Below, one piece after another: positions 24,583 to 32,735 of a DNA stretch of 64,000 nt (its first letter is position 1; each line of letters starts with the position of its first letter). Position numbers and translations under genes: made by a program. The notes beneath the pieces were generated by a model, which was given only the letters and a program-made list of their open reading frames with translations, did no database searches and was not told the DNA's origin. Origin of the DNA: Amycolatopsis pittospori. Its GTDB lineage: Bacteria > Actinomycetota > Actinomycetes > Mycobacteriales > Pseudonocardiaceae. Location of the stretch: the NCBI RefSeq assembly GCF_013870525.1, contig NZ_JACBXD010000018.1, positions 56,459 through 120,458 on the forward strand, given 5' to 3'.

Positions 24583-24590
24583 GGCCGGGG

Positions 24591-25220
24591 TCAGGTCAAG
24601 ATCATGGTGAGAGCAAGATAAGTACCACCGCCAAGGAAGACGCCGGCCGTCGTTCCCGCGGTGACTTCGGCCCTGGTGTGGTCGCCGAGTTCGACGCGGG
24701 ACCAGCAGACCCAGCCGACGGCGACGAACAGCACGGCGAGCCACGGGCCGTAGACGCGGATCAGCATCACGCCCGCGCCCGCCGCCACCATCGCGTGCAT
24801 CGAGATCTTGAACTTGAAGCCGAAGGTGATCGCGAGCGCGGCGACCAGGCAGACGAGTTCGGCCGCCGCGAGCGCGATCATCTCGTGCGGGGCGCCACCG
24901 GCGATCAGGATGCCGAACCCGGCGCCCAGCGAACCGATGCAGACGGCGAACGGGACGAGCCTCCCGGCGCGATCGGTCACATGGTGGCTGTCCCACTTGC
25001 CCTTCTTGGCACCCCGCACGATCACGGCCATCGGGATCAGCGAACCCGTCACGCCGACGATGAGCCCCCAGAGCACCGTTTCGCCGAAGTGATAGCCGGT
25101 GACCTTCCAAGCGACGACCAGTGGCAGGCCGAGCACCCAGACCCACGGCGCGAGCACCTCGGTCGCGATCCTCGCGAGGCGTTGACGTGACCCGGTGGTC
25201 TCCGTGGACTGGGTCGGCAT
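24591..25220 (-). CDS. PAP2-like integral membrane protein
   Basis: The 209-residue product has about six hydrophobic segments and degenerate PAP2 phosphatase marks: SMHAMVAAG in place of the usual PSGH region and SRVELGDHTRAEV matching the last SRxxxxxH motif. It could be a lipid phosphatase, but the missing first motif leaves activity doubtful. ATG 25220 follows GAGGAG. It is 40 bases downstream of the beta-helix gene on the same strand and is probably cotranscribed. Confidence 0.75.
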   Translation of the reverse strand: MPTQSTETTGSRQRLARIATEVLAPWVWVLGLPLVVAWKVTGYHFGETVLWGLIVGVTGSLIPMAVIVRGAKKGKWDSHHVTDRAGRLVPFAVCIGSLGAGFGILIAGGAPHEMIALAAAELVCLVAALAITFGFKFKISMHAMVAAGAGVMLIRVYGPWLAVLFVAVGWVCWSRVELGDHTRAEVTAGTTAGVFLGGGTYLALTMILT

Positions 25221-25260
25221 GGCGTGTGGTCTCCTCAGGGGGCGTGGCCGGCGGTGCCGA

Positions 25261-27060
25261 TCATCGTTTCAGATCCCGGTGTCCCGCTCGCGCGAGGATG
25301 TCGGCGCCCGCCGGATCCGCCCGGACCGCTTCGTCGAAGGTCTCCTTGGGCAGCACGGTGTTGCCTGCCACGGTCACCGTCTCGGGCGGGGTGTCGTAGC
25401 CGTCGGGCAGGGCGTCCCAGAAGTTGCCGGCGAATACGACGTTCTCCATCGGTGGGCCGACCTGGAGCACGATCGGCGTGTCGGCCCCTTGGACGATGTT
25501 GCCCACGAGGGTGATCCACGCGGCGCCGTAGTCGGTGTAGAGCCCGAAGTTGTACGAGGTGAGGACGTCTCGGATCACGTTTCCGCGGACCACGGCCCCG
25601 CTCGCGAAGGACGACCCTTGCGGCGCCGAGAGGTAGATGCCGCCGCCGTCCATCAGCTTCCCCATGCTGCGCTCGACGAGGTTCGCGAGCACCTGCGTGC
25701 CCTTCGTCCGCTGTCCGCCGGTGATCACGATGCCGTTGTGCGGCACGTCGCGGATCTCGTTGTGCGCCACCGTGGCCTCCTCGGACTCGACGACGAGGAC
25801 GGCGGACGAACCGCTGTACTCGGTGCCGATGTGGTGGACCAGGTTGTCCTCGACCGAGACCCGGGTGCTGTCGTGGACGGCGATCCCGCTGCCCGAGATC
25901 TCGTCGAAGACGTTCGCCCGGACCACGACATCGGTGCCGTCCTCGATCAGCAGTCCGCCGGCGCCGAGGCGGGTGAAGTGGTTGCCCTCCAGCGTGATCC
26001 GGGAGGCCGAAGTGAAGGCGACGTTGGCGGGCAACTGGACCGGGCTGGCGGGAACGTGGACGTAACCGACGTCCGCGCCCATGTCGATCTTCTGGAATTC
26101 GCCCCGCTCGTAGCGGGCGTTGCCGTGATAGTGCAGGTAGCCGCCGGTACGGGTGGGGGCCGTCCAGCCTGCCTCGGCGAAGGTGAAGCCCCGCAGCACG
26201 AGGTCGCACACGCCTCGTCCGCTGACGAGCGTTTCGAGTACCGGCGCGATCACGCTGGTGTTGCCGATCTCCTCGCCGGGACGCGGGCGGTAGTGCAGGA
26301 CGTGCCCGCCCGATACCGAGCGATCGACGGCGAATGTGCCGGGCTCGGTCAGGAAGGCCACGTTGTTCTCGAGTACGGAAGGTGAGGCGAGACCGTCCCA
26401 GGTTCCGTCGCCCCCTGCGGCGTACCACTTCGAGTCGTAGAGGGATTTGGCGTTGTCGAAGGCGGGTTGGGCCATGGTGATCGTGGTCGAGGAGCCGTCG
26501 CCGGAGATCGACGCGACCGCGAGCCGGGCTTCGGACCACGGGTAGACGCCGGGGTAGACGAACTCGAGTCCCGAAGGGTCCGGCCACGACTGGGGCGCCA
26601 CGCTGTCCGTGACGTAACCAGTCTCGATTTTCGTCACGGTTCCTGGAAGGCCTGCCGTGTTGGTCGCCCGTCCGGCGGGGACACCGTCGACGGTGAGCCG
26701 TCGTGGTTCGAGCTCGCCGATCGGTGCCGTCCAGACGCCGTCGTCGCCCGCCGACCAGGCGCCGATCTCGCGACCACCGCTCAGGACGACCTTCTCCTGG
26801 TCTGGTCTTCCGAAGTTGCGTGCCTGGTAGATCACGCGGAAGCCGTTGACTCCGGAATCGGCCTGCGTGTCGTCGAACGTGAGGGGTTCTTCCAGGTGGT
26901 AGACACCGGCTGTGAAGGTGACGACGATGTCCCCGGTCATTCCGGTGGTGGCGGCGCGGACGGCCTCCTGTGCCGCTTTCGGGGTGGCGAAGGGCTGCTT
27001 GGCGGTGCCGGGCCAGTGATCCTGGCCGTCGGGGGACACGTGGAACCTGATTTCGGGCAT
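25261..27060 (-). CDS. Right-handed parallel beta-helix protein (599 aa), no signal peptide
   Basis: The product begins MPEIRFHVSPDGQDHWPGTA, a common entry to pectate-lyase-like beta-helices, and continues with stacked short strands (VVVRANVFDEISGSGIAV, VEDNLVHHIGTEY, EVRDVPHNGIVI-like turns). Proteins of this type act on polysaccharides, yet no signal peptide or Tat motif is present, so it may be cytoplasmic or use another route. ATG 27060 follows AGGAG by 9 bases. It is divergent from a TetR regulator that probably controls it. Confidence 0.85.
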   Translation of the reverse strand: MPEIRFHVSPDGQDHWPGTAKQPFATPKAAQEAVRAATTGMTGDIVVTFTAGVYHLEEPLTFDDTQADSGVNGFRVIYQARNFGRPDQEKVVLSGGREIGAWSAGDDGVWTAPIGELEPRRLTVDGVPAGRATNTAGLPGTVTKIETGYVTDSVAPQSWPDPSGLEFVYPGVYPWSEARLAVASISGDGSSTTITMAQPAFDNAKSLYDSKWYAAGGDGTWDGLASPSVLENNVAFLTEPGTFAVDRSVSGGHVLHYRPRPGEEIGNTSVIAPVLETLVSGRGVCDLVLRGFTFAEAGWTAPTRTGGYLHYHGNARYERGEFQKIDMGADVGYVHVPASPVQLPANVAFTSASRITLEGNHFTRLGAGGLLIEDGTDVVVRANVFDEISGSGIAVHDSTRVSVEDNLVHHIGTEYSGSSAVLVVESEEATVAHNEIRDVPHNGIVITGGQRTKGTQVLANLVERSMGKLMDGGGIYLSAPQGSSFASGAVVRGNVIRDVLTSYNFGLYTDYGAAWITLVGNIVQGADTPIVLQVGPPMENVVFAGNFWDALPDGYDTPPETVTVAGNTVLPKETFDEAVRADPAGADILARAGHRDLKR

Positions 27061-27079
27061 GCGAAAGCGCTCCTGGGAT

Positions 27080-27117
27080 GTGTTTATGATCTATACTGAG
27101 GTTTATCAGCTAAACAC
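27080..27117. promoter_or_regulatory. Inverted repeat GTGTTTA...TAAACAC between beta-helix and TetR genes
   Basis: GTGTTTA (27080-27086) and TAAACAC (27111-27117) flank TATACT (27092-27097), a good -10 box for the plus strand. The arrangement in the divergent gap fits an autoregulatory TetR operator covering both promoters. The arms are unusually far apart (24 bases), so part may be coincidence. Confidence 0.5.
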
Positions 27118-27147
27118 GATCGAGGGACGAGCGTCAAGGGAGTGGCA

Positions 27148-28017
27148 GTGACGGAAGACGACGCGCGGCCGGATCCGGAGCGCGCGATCGAACTCCTGTG
27201 GGGAGCGCCCGAGCCGGATAGGCCCGGATTGAGCCTGGGCCGGATCGTCGCGGCGGCGGTCGAGGTCGCGGACGCCGAAGGGCTCGCCGACCTGTCGATG
27301 CGCAAGGTGGCGGAACGGTTCGGCACCACCACGATGTCGCTGTACCGGTACGTGCCCGGCAAAGCCGAACTGGTGGAACTCATGCGCGACGCCGTCTATG
27401 GCGAGTTCCCGGTGGAGCCCGCGGACGGTCTCGACTGGCGGGCCGGCCTCGAACGCTGGGCGCGACAGGCCTGGGAACTGCATCGACGGCATCCGTGGCT
27501 GGTCCACAGCGCGGGAACCCGGCGCTTGCCGGGGCCGAACATCATGTCCGGGTACGACCACGCGCTGGACGTCGCTTCGCGGAGCGGTCTGGCGCCCGCA
27601 CAGGTGATCGCCGTGGTGAACCTCGTCGGCGGCTTCGTCCAGTCCGTCGCCCGGCAGGCCGGGGAGACCGCGGATCTCCAGCGGCGCACGGGTGTCTCCC
27701 ATGAGACCTGGTGGAGCGAACGCGAGTCGTTGTTCGAGCGGTTCGACGCCTATCCGGCCCTGGGGAAGCTTTGGGAGAGCGGGGGGATGGATGCGCCGCT
27801 GGACCCCTTCGAGTTCGGGCTGCAGCGCACCCTTGACGGTGTCCAAGCACTCGTCGAAAGCCAGGGGAGTGAGGTAACGCGTGACGAAATTGGGGGAGGG
27901 GAGTGCGTCATATGCGGCAAACCGCTGGACGGGGGAGGGCGAGGCAGGCCACGGGACTACTGCTCAAGGGCCTGCCAGCAGCGTGCCTACCGTCAACGGC
28001 AAGCCACTCAGTCCTGA
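27148..28017 (+). CDS. TetR-family repressor with a C-terminal CxxC...CxxxC tail
   Basis: The product has a TetR helix-turn-helix (LSLGRIVAAAVEVADAEGLA, MRKVAERFGTTTMSLYRYV) and a TetR C-terminal ligand domain (LERWARQAWELHRRHPWLV). After residue ~250 comes a small extra segment with ECVICGKPL and DYCSRACQQRAYRQRQ: four cysteines as CxxC and CxxxC in a basic context, like a zinc-binding or DNA-contact tail seen in some actinobacterial TetRs. I chose GTG 27148 (AAGGGAG 5-6 bases upstream) over GTG 27142. It likely represses the divergent beta-helix/PAP2-like operon. Confidence 0.87.
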   Translation: MTEDDARPDPERAIELLWGAPEPDRPGLSLGRIVAAAVEVADAEGLADLSMRKVAERFGTTTMSLYRYVPGKAELVELMRDAVYGEFPVEPADGLDWRAGLERWARQAWELHRRHPWLVHSAGTRRLPGPNIMSGYDHALDVASRSGLAPAQVIAVVNLVGGFVQSVARQAGETADLQRRTGVSHETWWSERESLFERFDAYPALGKLWESGGMDAPLDPFEFGLQRTLDGVQALVESQGSEVTRDEIGGGECVICGKPLDGGGRGRPRDYCSRACQQRAYRQRQATQS

Positions 28018-28026
28018 TCTGTTAGG

Positions 28027-28043
28027 TGTATAACGACCTATTC
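28027..28043. repeat. Motif TGTATAACGACCTATTC, copy 3 of 3
   Basis: It starts 10 bases after the TetR stop. One base differs from the copy at 24566. Two of three copies sit at 3' ends of genes, arguing against a simple operator role. Confidence 0.55.
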
Positions 28044-28133
28044 AGCTCTGGAACGTAAAAGATCATCTTCAAAGCCAACTCAGAAAACCGCAAAGAAGGT
28101 CAAAATTCTTCAGCTGAGCCGCGAGTGTTTCGA

Positions 28134-28188
28134 GTCCGTGAAGGCCTCCTTGAGGGACCCTGGGTCCCTCAAGGAGGCCTTCACGGAC
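28134..28188. repeat. Palindrome family A, copy 2 (27-bp arms, 1-nt loop)
   Basis: Bases 28134-28160 pair perfectly with 28162-28188. The arms are identical to the inner 27 bp of the 642-702 copy. It lies between the convergent TetR and alcohol dehydrogenase genes and may terminate both. Confidence 0.9.
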
Positions 28189-28215
28189 CACGGTCCCAGC
28201 CCGGGCTAAGTCGGC

Positions 28216-29241
28216 TCAGGGGACGAGGATGGCCCTGCCCCGGATCCGGCCGGCGTCGAGGTCGTCGAGCGCGGCTTGGAATTCTTCGAGCGGGTAACGC
28301 GCGGTGTGGAGTTTCACGCGGCCTTGTGCGGCGAGGACCATGAGCTCGCACAGGTCGGTGTAGGAACCGACGAGGTTGCCGATCAGGTTGATCTCGGTGG
28401 AGATGACGTCGATGGTGGGGACATCGATGTTCTCGCCGTAGCCGACGACGTGGTAGTCGCCCGCGCGCCGGAGCGTGGCGAGGCCGTCCTTGGTGGCGCC
28501 GCCTTCGCCGACGAAGTCGATGACGGTTTCGGCGCCTTCGCCGCCGGTGAGGTCGAGGACCTGGTCGATCTGGGTGCCGTCGGCGATGACGCCGTGGTCG
28601 GCGCCGATGGTGACGGCGAGCTTGACGGCGTCGGGGTTGCGGTCGACGACGATGAGTTCGGCGGCGGTGAGGGCTTTGAGAACCTGGATACCGATGTGGC
28701 CGAGGCCGCCGGCGCCGATGACGACGCAGCGGTCGCCCGGTCGCAGCCGGCGAGAGGCTTTGGCCGCGGCGTGGTAGGCGGTAAGGCCGGCGTCGGCGAG
28801 GGCGGCGACGTCGGCGGGTTCGAGCGAGTCGTCGATCTTCACGACGCTGCGGGCGCTGGTCTTGAGGTATTCGGCGTAGCCGCCTGCGGTGTCGATGCCG
28901 GGGAACTGGGATTGGGCACAGTGGACGTCGTCGCCGGAGCGGCAGGCGCGGCAGAGGCCGCAGGTGATGAGCGGGTGGACGATGACCTTGTCGCCTTCCG
29001 CGACGTTGGTGACCGCGCCGCCGACGGCGTGGACCCAGCCCGCGTTCTCGTGGCCGATCGTGTACGGCAGGGCGACGCCGGATTTCTCGGCCCATTGGCC
29101 TTCGAGGATGTGGAGGTCGGTGCGGCAGACGCCGGCGCCGCCGATACGGACGATGACGTCGTAGGGGCCGGTGACCTCGGGTGCGGCGACCTCCGTCAGA
29201 CGGAGGTTCTGGTGGTAGCCGATGACCTGGATCGCTTTCAC
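28216..29241 (-). CDS. Zinc-dependent NAD(P)+ alcohol dehydrogenase (MDR family)
   Basis: The 341-residue product oxidises an alcohol. Catalytic-zinc residues are Cys39 (AGVCRTDLH) and His64-Glu65 (IGHENAG); structural zinc is held by Cys94, 97, 100 and 108 (CGLCRACRSGDDVHC). The Rossmann motif GAGGLGHIG follows near residue 175. The GTG start overlaps the DUF59 gene stop (GTGA). In propane and acetone monooxygenase operons an enzyme of this kind oxidises the secondary alcohol product; here the monooxygenase genes are absent. Confidence 0.94.
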   Translation of the reverse strand: MKAIQVIGYHQNLRLTEVAAPEVTGPYDVIVRIGGAGVCRTDLHILEGQWAEKSGVALPYTIGHENAGWVHAVGGAVTNVAEGDKVIVHPLITCGLCRACRSGDDVHCAQSQFPGIDTAGGYAEYLKTSARSVVKIDDSLEPADVAALADAGLTAYHAAAKASRRLRPGDRCVVIGAGGLGHIGIQVLKALTAAELIVVDRNPDAVKLAVTIGADHGVIADGTQIDQVLDLTGGEGAETVIDFVGEGGATKDGLATLRRAGDYHVVGYGENIDVPTIDVISTEINLIGNLVGSYTDLCELMVLAAQGRVKLHTARYPLEEFQAALDDLDAGRIRGRAILVP

Positions 29242-29954
29242 GATGCCTGGACCTCCTGGTTGCGGGGTGCCTGGTCGGCGCCGGATTCGGGGTAGCGGGT
29301 GCGCAGCAGGCCCCGGCAGAAGTGGGCGTTGCCGTCGACGGAGATCCGGACGGAGCGGGCGAAGCGCAGCCGCAGGGGGACTTCTTCGCGGGGGTAGGGC
29401 TTGCCGTGGTCGTCGACGAGGACCGTGGCGTCCGGGGACGTGTCGAGTCCTAGGGCGGCTCGGCGCCGGAGGAGCGCGTGTGTGGTCCTGTCGTCGGGAA
29501 GCCCGGCGAGGGTGACGTCGTGGAGTTGTTCCTCGGCGAGTTCCCGGTTTCGGCGCAGCAGCAGGGTGAGAGCGCGTTCCATGGCCGCGGTGTGGGCTTT
29601 GCGGCGGAACGTGAGCCGGAGTTCGTCGAGGTCCTGTTCGGCTTCGTCACCGAACGTACCGCGATAGCCGGCGTCGGCCGCGAGGCCGCGGTTGATGAGG
29701 TCGGAGTCGTGGTGGTCGTCGAGCACCACGAGGACCTGGGAGACCCCTTCGAGGGCGGTGAGGACGTCCTTGGCGTCGGAGGCCATGAGGTAGGCGAAGT
29801 TCGGGGAGCAGAACGACGTCGGGAGCCTCAGGTGAACGGTGACCCTGGTGCCGTCGACCGTCAGCGACCGGACGAAGCCGAGGTCGGTGATGGGTTCGTC
29901 GAGTTCGGGGTCGTAGACGTTGTCGAGTGCGGTGTAGGCGTCGTGTTCGCGCAT
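29238..29954 (-). CDS. DUF59 (MIP18-like) protein of monooxygenase-associated type
   Basis: The 238-residue product begins MREHDAYTALDNVYDPELDEPITDLGFVRS, the DUF59 core, with TSFCSPNFAYLMASDAKDV in the middle, followed by a charged helical extension. DUF59 proteins aid iron-sulfur or metal-cofactor assembly; this longer form is known next to binuclear-iron propane monooxygenases. It starts 1 base after the amidohydrolase stop and overlaps the alcohol dehydrogenase start, so the three form a tight operon. Confidence 0.85.
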   Translation of the reverse strand: MREHDAYTALDNVYDPELDEPITDLGFVRSLTVDGTRVTVHLRLPTSFCSPNFAYLMASDAKDVLTALEGVSQVLVVLDDHHDSDLINRGLAADAGYRGTFGDEAEQDLDELRLTFRRKAHTAAMERALTLLLRRNRELAEEQLHDVTLAGLPDDRTTHALLRRRAALGLDTSPDATVLVDDHGKPYPREEVPLRLRFARSVRISVDGNAHFCRGLLRTRYPESGADQAPRNQEVQAS

Positions 29955-29955
29955 G

Positions 29956-30969
29956 TCAGGCCACCGACACGGCTTGGGGTTCGGTGCGCCGAACCTGGAG
30001 TTCCGCGGGGACCGGGATGTCGTACATCGCGGCGGCGTTGAGGCCGAGGATCTTGCGTTTCTGGTCGGTGGTCAGCGGCGCGTATTCGGTCATGTCCTCG
30101 GGGATCTGGAAGTCGACGAACCTTTCGACCAGCCATTTCGGGGTCCAGAGCGCGTAGTCGCTGGAGAACTGGATGCGGTCTTCGTCGAGCCAGTAGAGGA
30201 GTTCGCCGATGATCTGGGCGAAGTAGCGGGGCCGGGTGTGGATGAACGGCATCGCGACGGCGAGGCCGGCGTGGACGTTGGGTTCCTGGGTGGCGATCCA
30301 GCAGAAGTCTTCGAGCCGGGGGAGTCCGCAGTGTTCGACGACGAAGTTGAGGTCGGTGAAGTCGGTGGCGACCTTGTCGACGTCGGCGACGTCGAAGGCG
30401 TCGCGGTCCAGGGGGCGGATGGTCGGGCCCTTGTGGACGTGGATGTTGCGAATGCCGAGTTCGCGGCAGGCCTCCAGGTACCGGTAGCACCAGGGGTCGT
30501 CGAGTTTGTAGCCGCGGGAGTCGCCCTGCCATTCGGCCGTGTAGAGCTTGACGCCTTTGAGGCCGAAGCGTTCGGCGTCGCGGCGGAGTTGGTCGAGGCC
30601 GGCCTGTTCGAGGCGGGGGTCGAAGCAGTGGTTGTAGGTGAGCTTGTCCGGGTGTTCGCGGGTGAGCGCGAAGGCCTCTTCGGTCTGGCCGAAGCCGGAC
30701 TTGTAGAAGGCGCCGAGGTGCGCGGGCTGGAAGATGGCGTGGTCGACGTAGCCGTCCTGGAAGAGGTCTTTCATCAGGCGGGCGCCGCCGTAGTAGAGGT
30801 ATTCCTCGTAGGACCACAGCTCGGACTCGGGGCTGAGGTTGCGGTGGTAGTCGTAGAAGCAGTCGATGAACTGCTTGCCGTGGATGTTGGCCTGGTTCTC
30901 CGGCCGGGCGTCCCAGAGCGCGACGTGCGCGTCCACGATGAAGTAGCTCTCGCCGTCCTTGGTGTACAT
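29956..30969 (-). CDS. Amidohydrolase-family protein (monooxygenase-operon type)
   Basis: The 337-residue TIM-barrel protein shows DAHVALWD near residue 14, HVHKGP, VVEHCGLPRLED and FSSDYALWTP, the metal-site regions of amidohydrolase_2 proteins, although the first motif has one His (AHV) rather than HxH. Close relatives sit between the hydroxylase genes and adh in propane/acetone monooxygenase clusters, where their role is thought to be in enzyme maturation. First gene of the operon; a likely activator site lies 85-100 bases upstream. Confidence 0.87.
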   Translation of the reverse strand: MYTKDGESYFIVDAHVALWDARPENQANIHGKQFIDCFYDYHRNLSPESELWSYEEYLYYGGARLMKDLFQDGYVDHAIFQPAHLGAFYKSGFGQTEEAFALTREHPDKLTYNHCFDPRLEQAGLDQLRRDAERFGLKGVKLYTAEWQGDSRGYKLDDPWCYRYLEACRELGIRNIHVHKGPTIRPLDRDAFDVADVDKVATDFTDLNFVVEHCGLPRLEDFCWIATQEPNVHAGLAVAMPFIHTRPRYFAQIIGELLYWLDEDRIQFSSDYALWTPKWLVERFVDFQIPEDMTEYAPLTTDQKRKILGLNAAAMYDIPVPAELQVRRTEPQAVSVA

Positions 30970-31052
30970 GGGTTTCCTCCGCGTTCGTGACCGCCGTTGG
31001 CACGTTGGTGCTGAACGGTAGGGACGTCGGCGCAGGTCAGGGAGGCGCTCGG

Positions 31053-31069
31053 TGTCTCAGTTTGAGACA
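31053..31069. promoter_or_regulatory. Inverted repeat TGTCTCA-N3-TGAGACA, candidate activator site
   Basis: A perfect 7-bp inverted repeat with 3-base spacer lies in the divergent gap between the amidohydrolase operon and the Fis-type regulator. The dyad size and position (about 85 bases before the operon start) fit an upstream activator site for the AcoR/MimR-type regulator encoded next to it. The match to that family is inference. Confidence 0.65.
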
Positions 31070-31149
31070 GTCGCCGTCCTTCGTTCCGGTGGTGGCGCAC
31101 GTACGCTGAGTCGAGGTCCGAACGCACTGCCGCGTCCCGGGAGGTCGAT

Positions 31150-32628
31150 GTGGAGAACCCGCGTGTGGTGACGAATCGCGCGTTCGACGCGAAGAGCGCG
31201 AGTGCGGTGATCGCGCCGCGGTTGCGGGCGTCCTGGCAGCGCAGCGCGCGGTACGGCGCCCCTGAGGACGAGGTCCGGCCGGTGTTCACCGGTTCGCTGG
31301 ACACCGGTTCGCTGCTTTACGAATGCGGCAACGAGGTGCTGCGGGGGTTGCAGGCGACGTTGGCGAATGAGCCGGTCAGCTTGATGATCACCGACAGTGA
31401 GGGCCTGGTGCTGAGTCGGCTGTGCAATGACGCGTCGATCATCCGGTCGTTGGATCGGGTCCATCTGGCGCCGGGGTTCTACTTCGCGGAGAGCAACGCC
31501 GGGACCAATGGTCTCGGGCTGGCCCTGGCCGATCGCGCGCCGACGCTGGTCCGGGCCGCCGAGCACTACTGCACGGGCCTGCGGGGCTACACGTGTGCGG
31601 CGGTGCCGGTGCTGGATCCGCTGACCGGGGCGCTGGCCGGGAGCGTGAACCTGACGACGTGGTCGGATCAGTCGTCGGAGTTGCTGCTGGCGCTGGCGCA
31701 GGCGGCGGCGGGGAACACCGCGGCGCTGATGCTGGCGCGGGCGTCCGGGCGGACGCCGAGGCCGGCGCCGCGGGGTGAGGTGTTCCGGGTGCACAGCGAC
31801 CGGTTCGATCCGGCCGACACTCCTCGTCTTTCTCCTGGCTGGGTGGACGCGCTCGGTGAGGTGCGTTCGGCGTTGCGTGCGGGTCGCGTGGTCGCCGTCG
31901 TCGGCGAGCCCGGGGCGGGGAAGACGGCGCTGGCTTCGGCCGCGCGGCGGGCGGTGCGGCCGAGGGAGCGGGTGCTGAACGCGCGTCCGCCCGCGCCGGA
32001 CGACGTCGATACCTGGCTGACACTGTGGACGCCGGAACTGGTCAAGGAGGCGACGTGTGTGATCGTCTCCGGTGTGGACACCCTCCCGGCGTGGGCCGCT
32101 GCGGAACTCGCCGGGCTGTTCACCCAGGCGCAGCGGGAGGGTGAGCCGCCGCCGTTCGTGCTCACCGCCGACGACGCGGGCGCGGTGCCCGAGGCGCTGA
32201 GTCCGTTGGTGGAGGTCGTGGTCGAGGTGCCGGCGTTGCGGTTCCGGCCGGACGACGTCCTCCCGCTGGCGCATTATTTCGCCCGCCGTGACCGGGGGCG
32301 CGAGGTCGTGTTCACCCCGGCCGCGGTGCGGGCGCTCGCCGCTTGCGAGTGGCCGGAGAACGTGAAACAGCTGCGCCGGGTGGTGCGGGAGGCGGCGTCA
32401 CGGTCGGACGTGATCGACACCCAGCATCTGCCGGCGGAGGTGTTCTCCGGGGTGGGGCACCGGCTGGGCCGGTTGCAGGCGATGGAACGCGACGAGATCG
32501 TGCGCTGTCTCGCCGAGCCCGGGGCCACGGTGGTCGGTGCGGCGGAGAAACTCGGCATGGGGCGGGCCACGCTCTACCGCAAGATGGGCCAGTACGGCAT
32601 CAAGGCTCGGCAGTTCCGCTCTTCGTGA
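31150..32628 (+). CDS. MimR/AcoR-type transcriptional activator (GAF, degenerate AAA+, Fis helix-turn-helix)
   Basis: The 492-residue protein has a GAF sensor (FYFAESNAGTNGLGLALADR around 110-128), an AAA+ domain with Walker A GEPGAGKT (252-259) and a C-terminal Fis-type helix-turn-helix (VVGAAEKLGMGRATLYRKMG). The GAFTGA loop that touches sigma-54 is missing, in line with actinobacteria lacking sigma-54. GTG 31150 follows GGGAGG by 6 bases. MimR-type proteins activate propane/acetone monooxygenase operons, so this is the probable regulator of the divergent amidohydrolase-DUF59-adh operon. Confidence 0.88.
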   Translation: MENPRVVTNRAFDAKSASAVIAPRLRASWQRSARYGAPEDEVRPVFTGSLDTGSLLYECGNEVLRGLQATLANEPVSLMITDSEGLVLSRLCNDASIIRSLDRVHLAPGFYFAESNAGTNGLGLALADRAPTLVRAAEHYCTGLRGYTCAAVPVLDPLTGALAGSVNLTTWSDQSSELLLALAQAAAGNTAALMLARASGRTPRPAPRGEVFRVHSDRFDPADTPRLSPGWVDALGEVRSALRAGRVVAVVGEPGAGKTALASAARRAVRPRERVLNARPPAPDDVDTWLTLWTPELVKEATCVIVSGVDTLPAWAAAELAGLFTQAQREGEPPPFVLTADDAGAVPEALSPLVEVVVEVPALRFRPDDVLPLAHYFARRDRGREVVFTPAAVRALAACEWPENVKQLRRVVREAASRSDVIDTQHLPAEVFSGVGHRLGRLQAMERDEIVRCLAEPGATVVGAAEKLGMGRATLYRKMGQYGIKARQFRSS

Positions 32629-32652
32629 GGGTGTCGTGTCTCGGCTGAGGTG

Positions 32653-32713
32653 GTGGCCGGGTCGTGAGTGATGAGGAGGGTTGGAACGACCTTGTCACTC
32701 ACGACCCGGCCAC
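32653..32713. terminator. Hairpin terminator, palindrome family C (19-bp arms, 23-nt loop)
   Basis: Bases 32653-32671 pair perfectly with 32695-32713. The core GTCGTGAGTG is shared with 47512-47557. It starts 25 bases after the MimR-type gene stop and ends 22 bases before the convergent oxidoreductase gene, so it can terminate both. Confidence 0.85.
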
Positions 32714-32735
32714 GCCACATTCGACTTCTTCGCAC

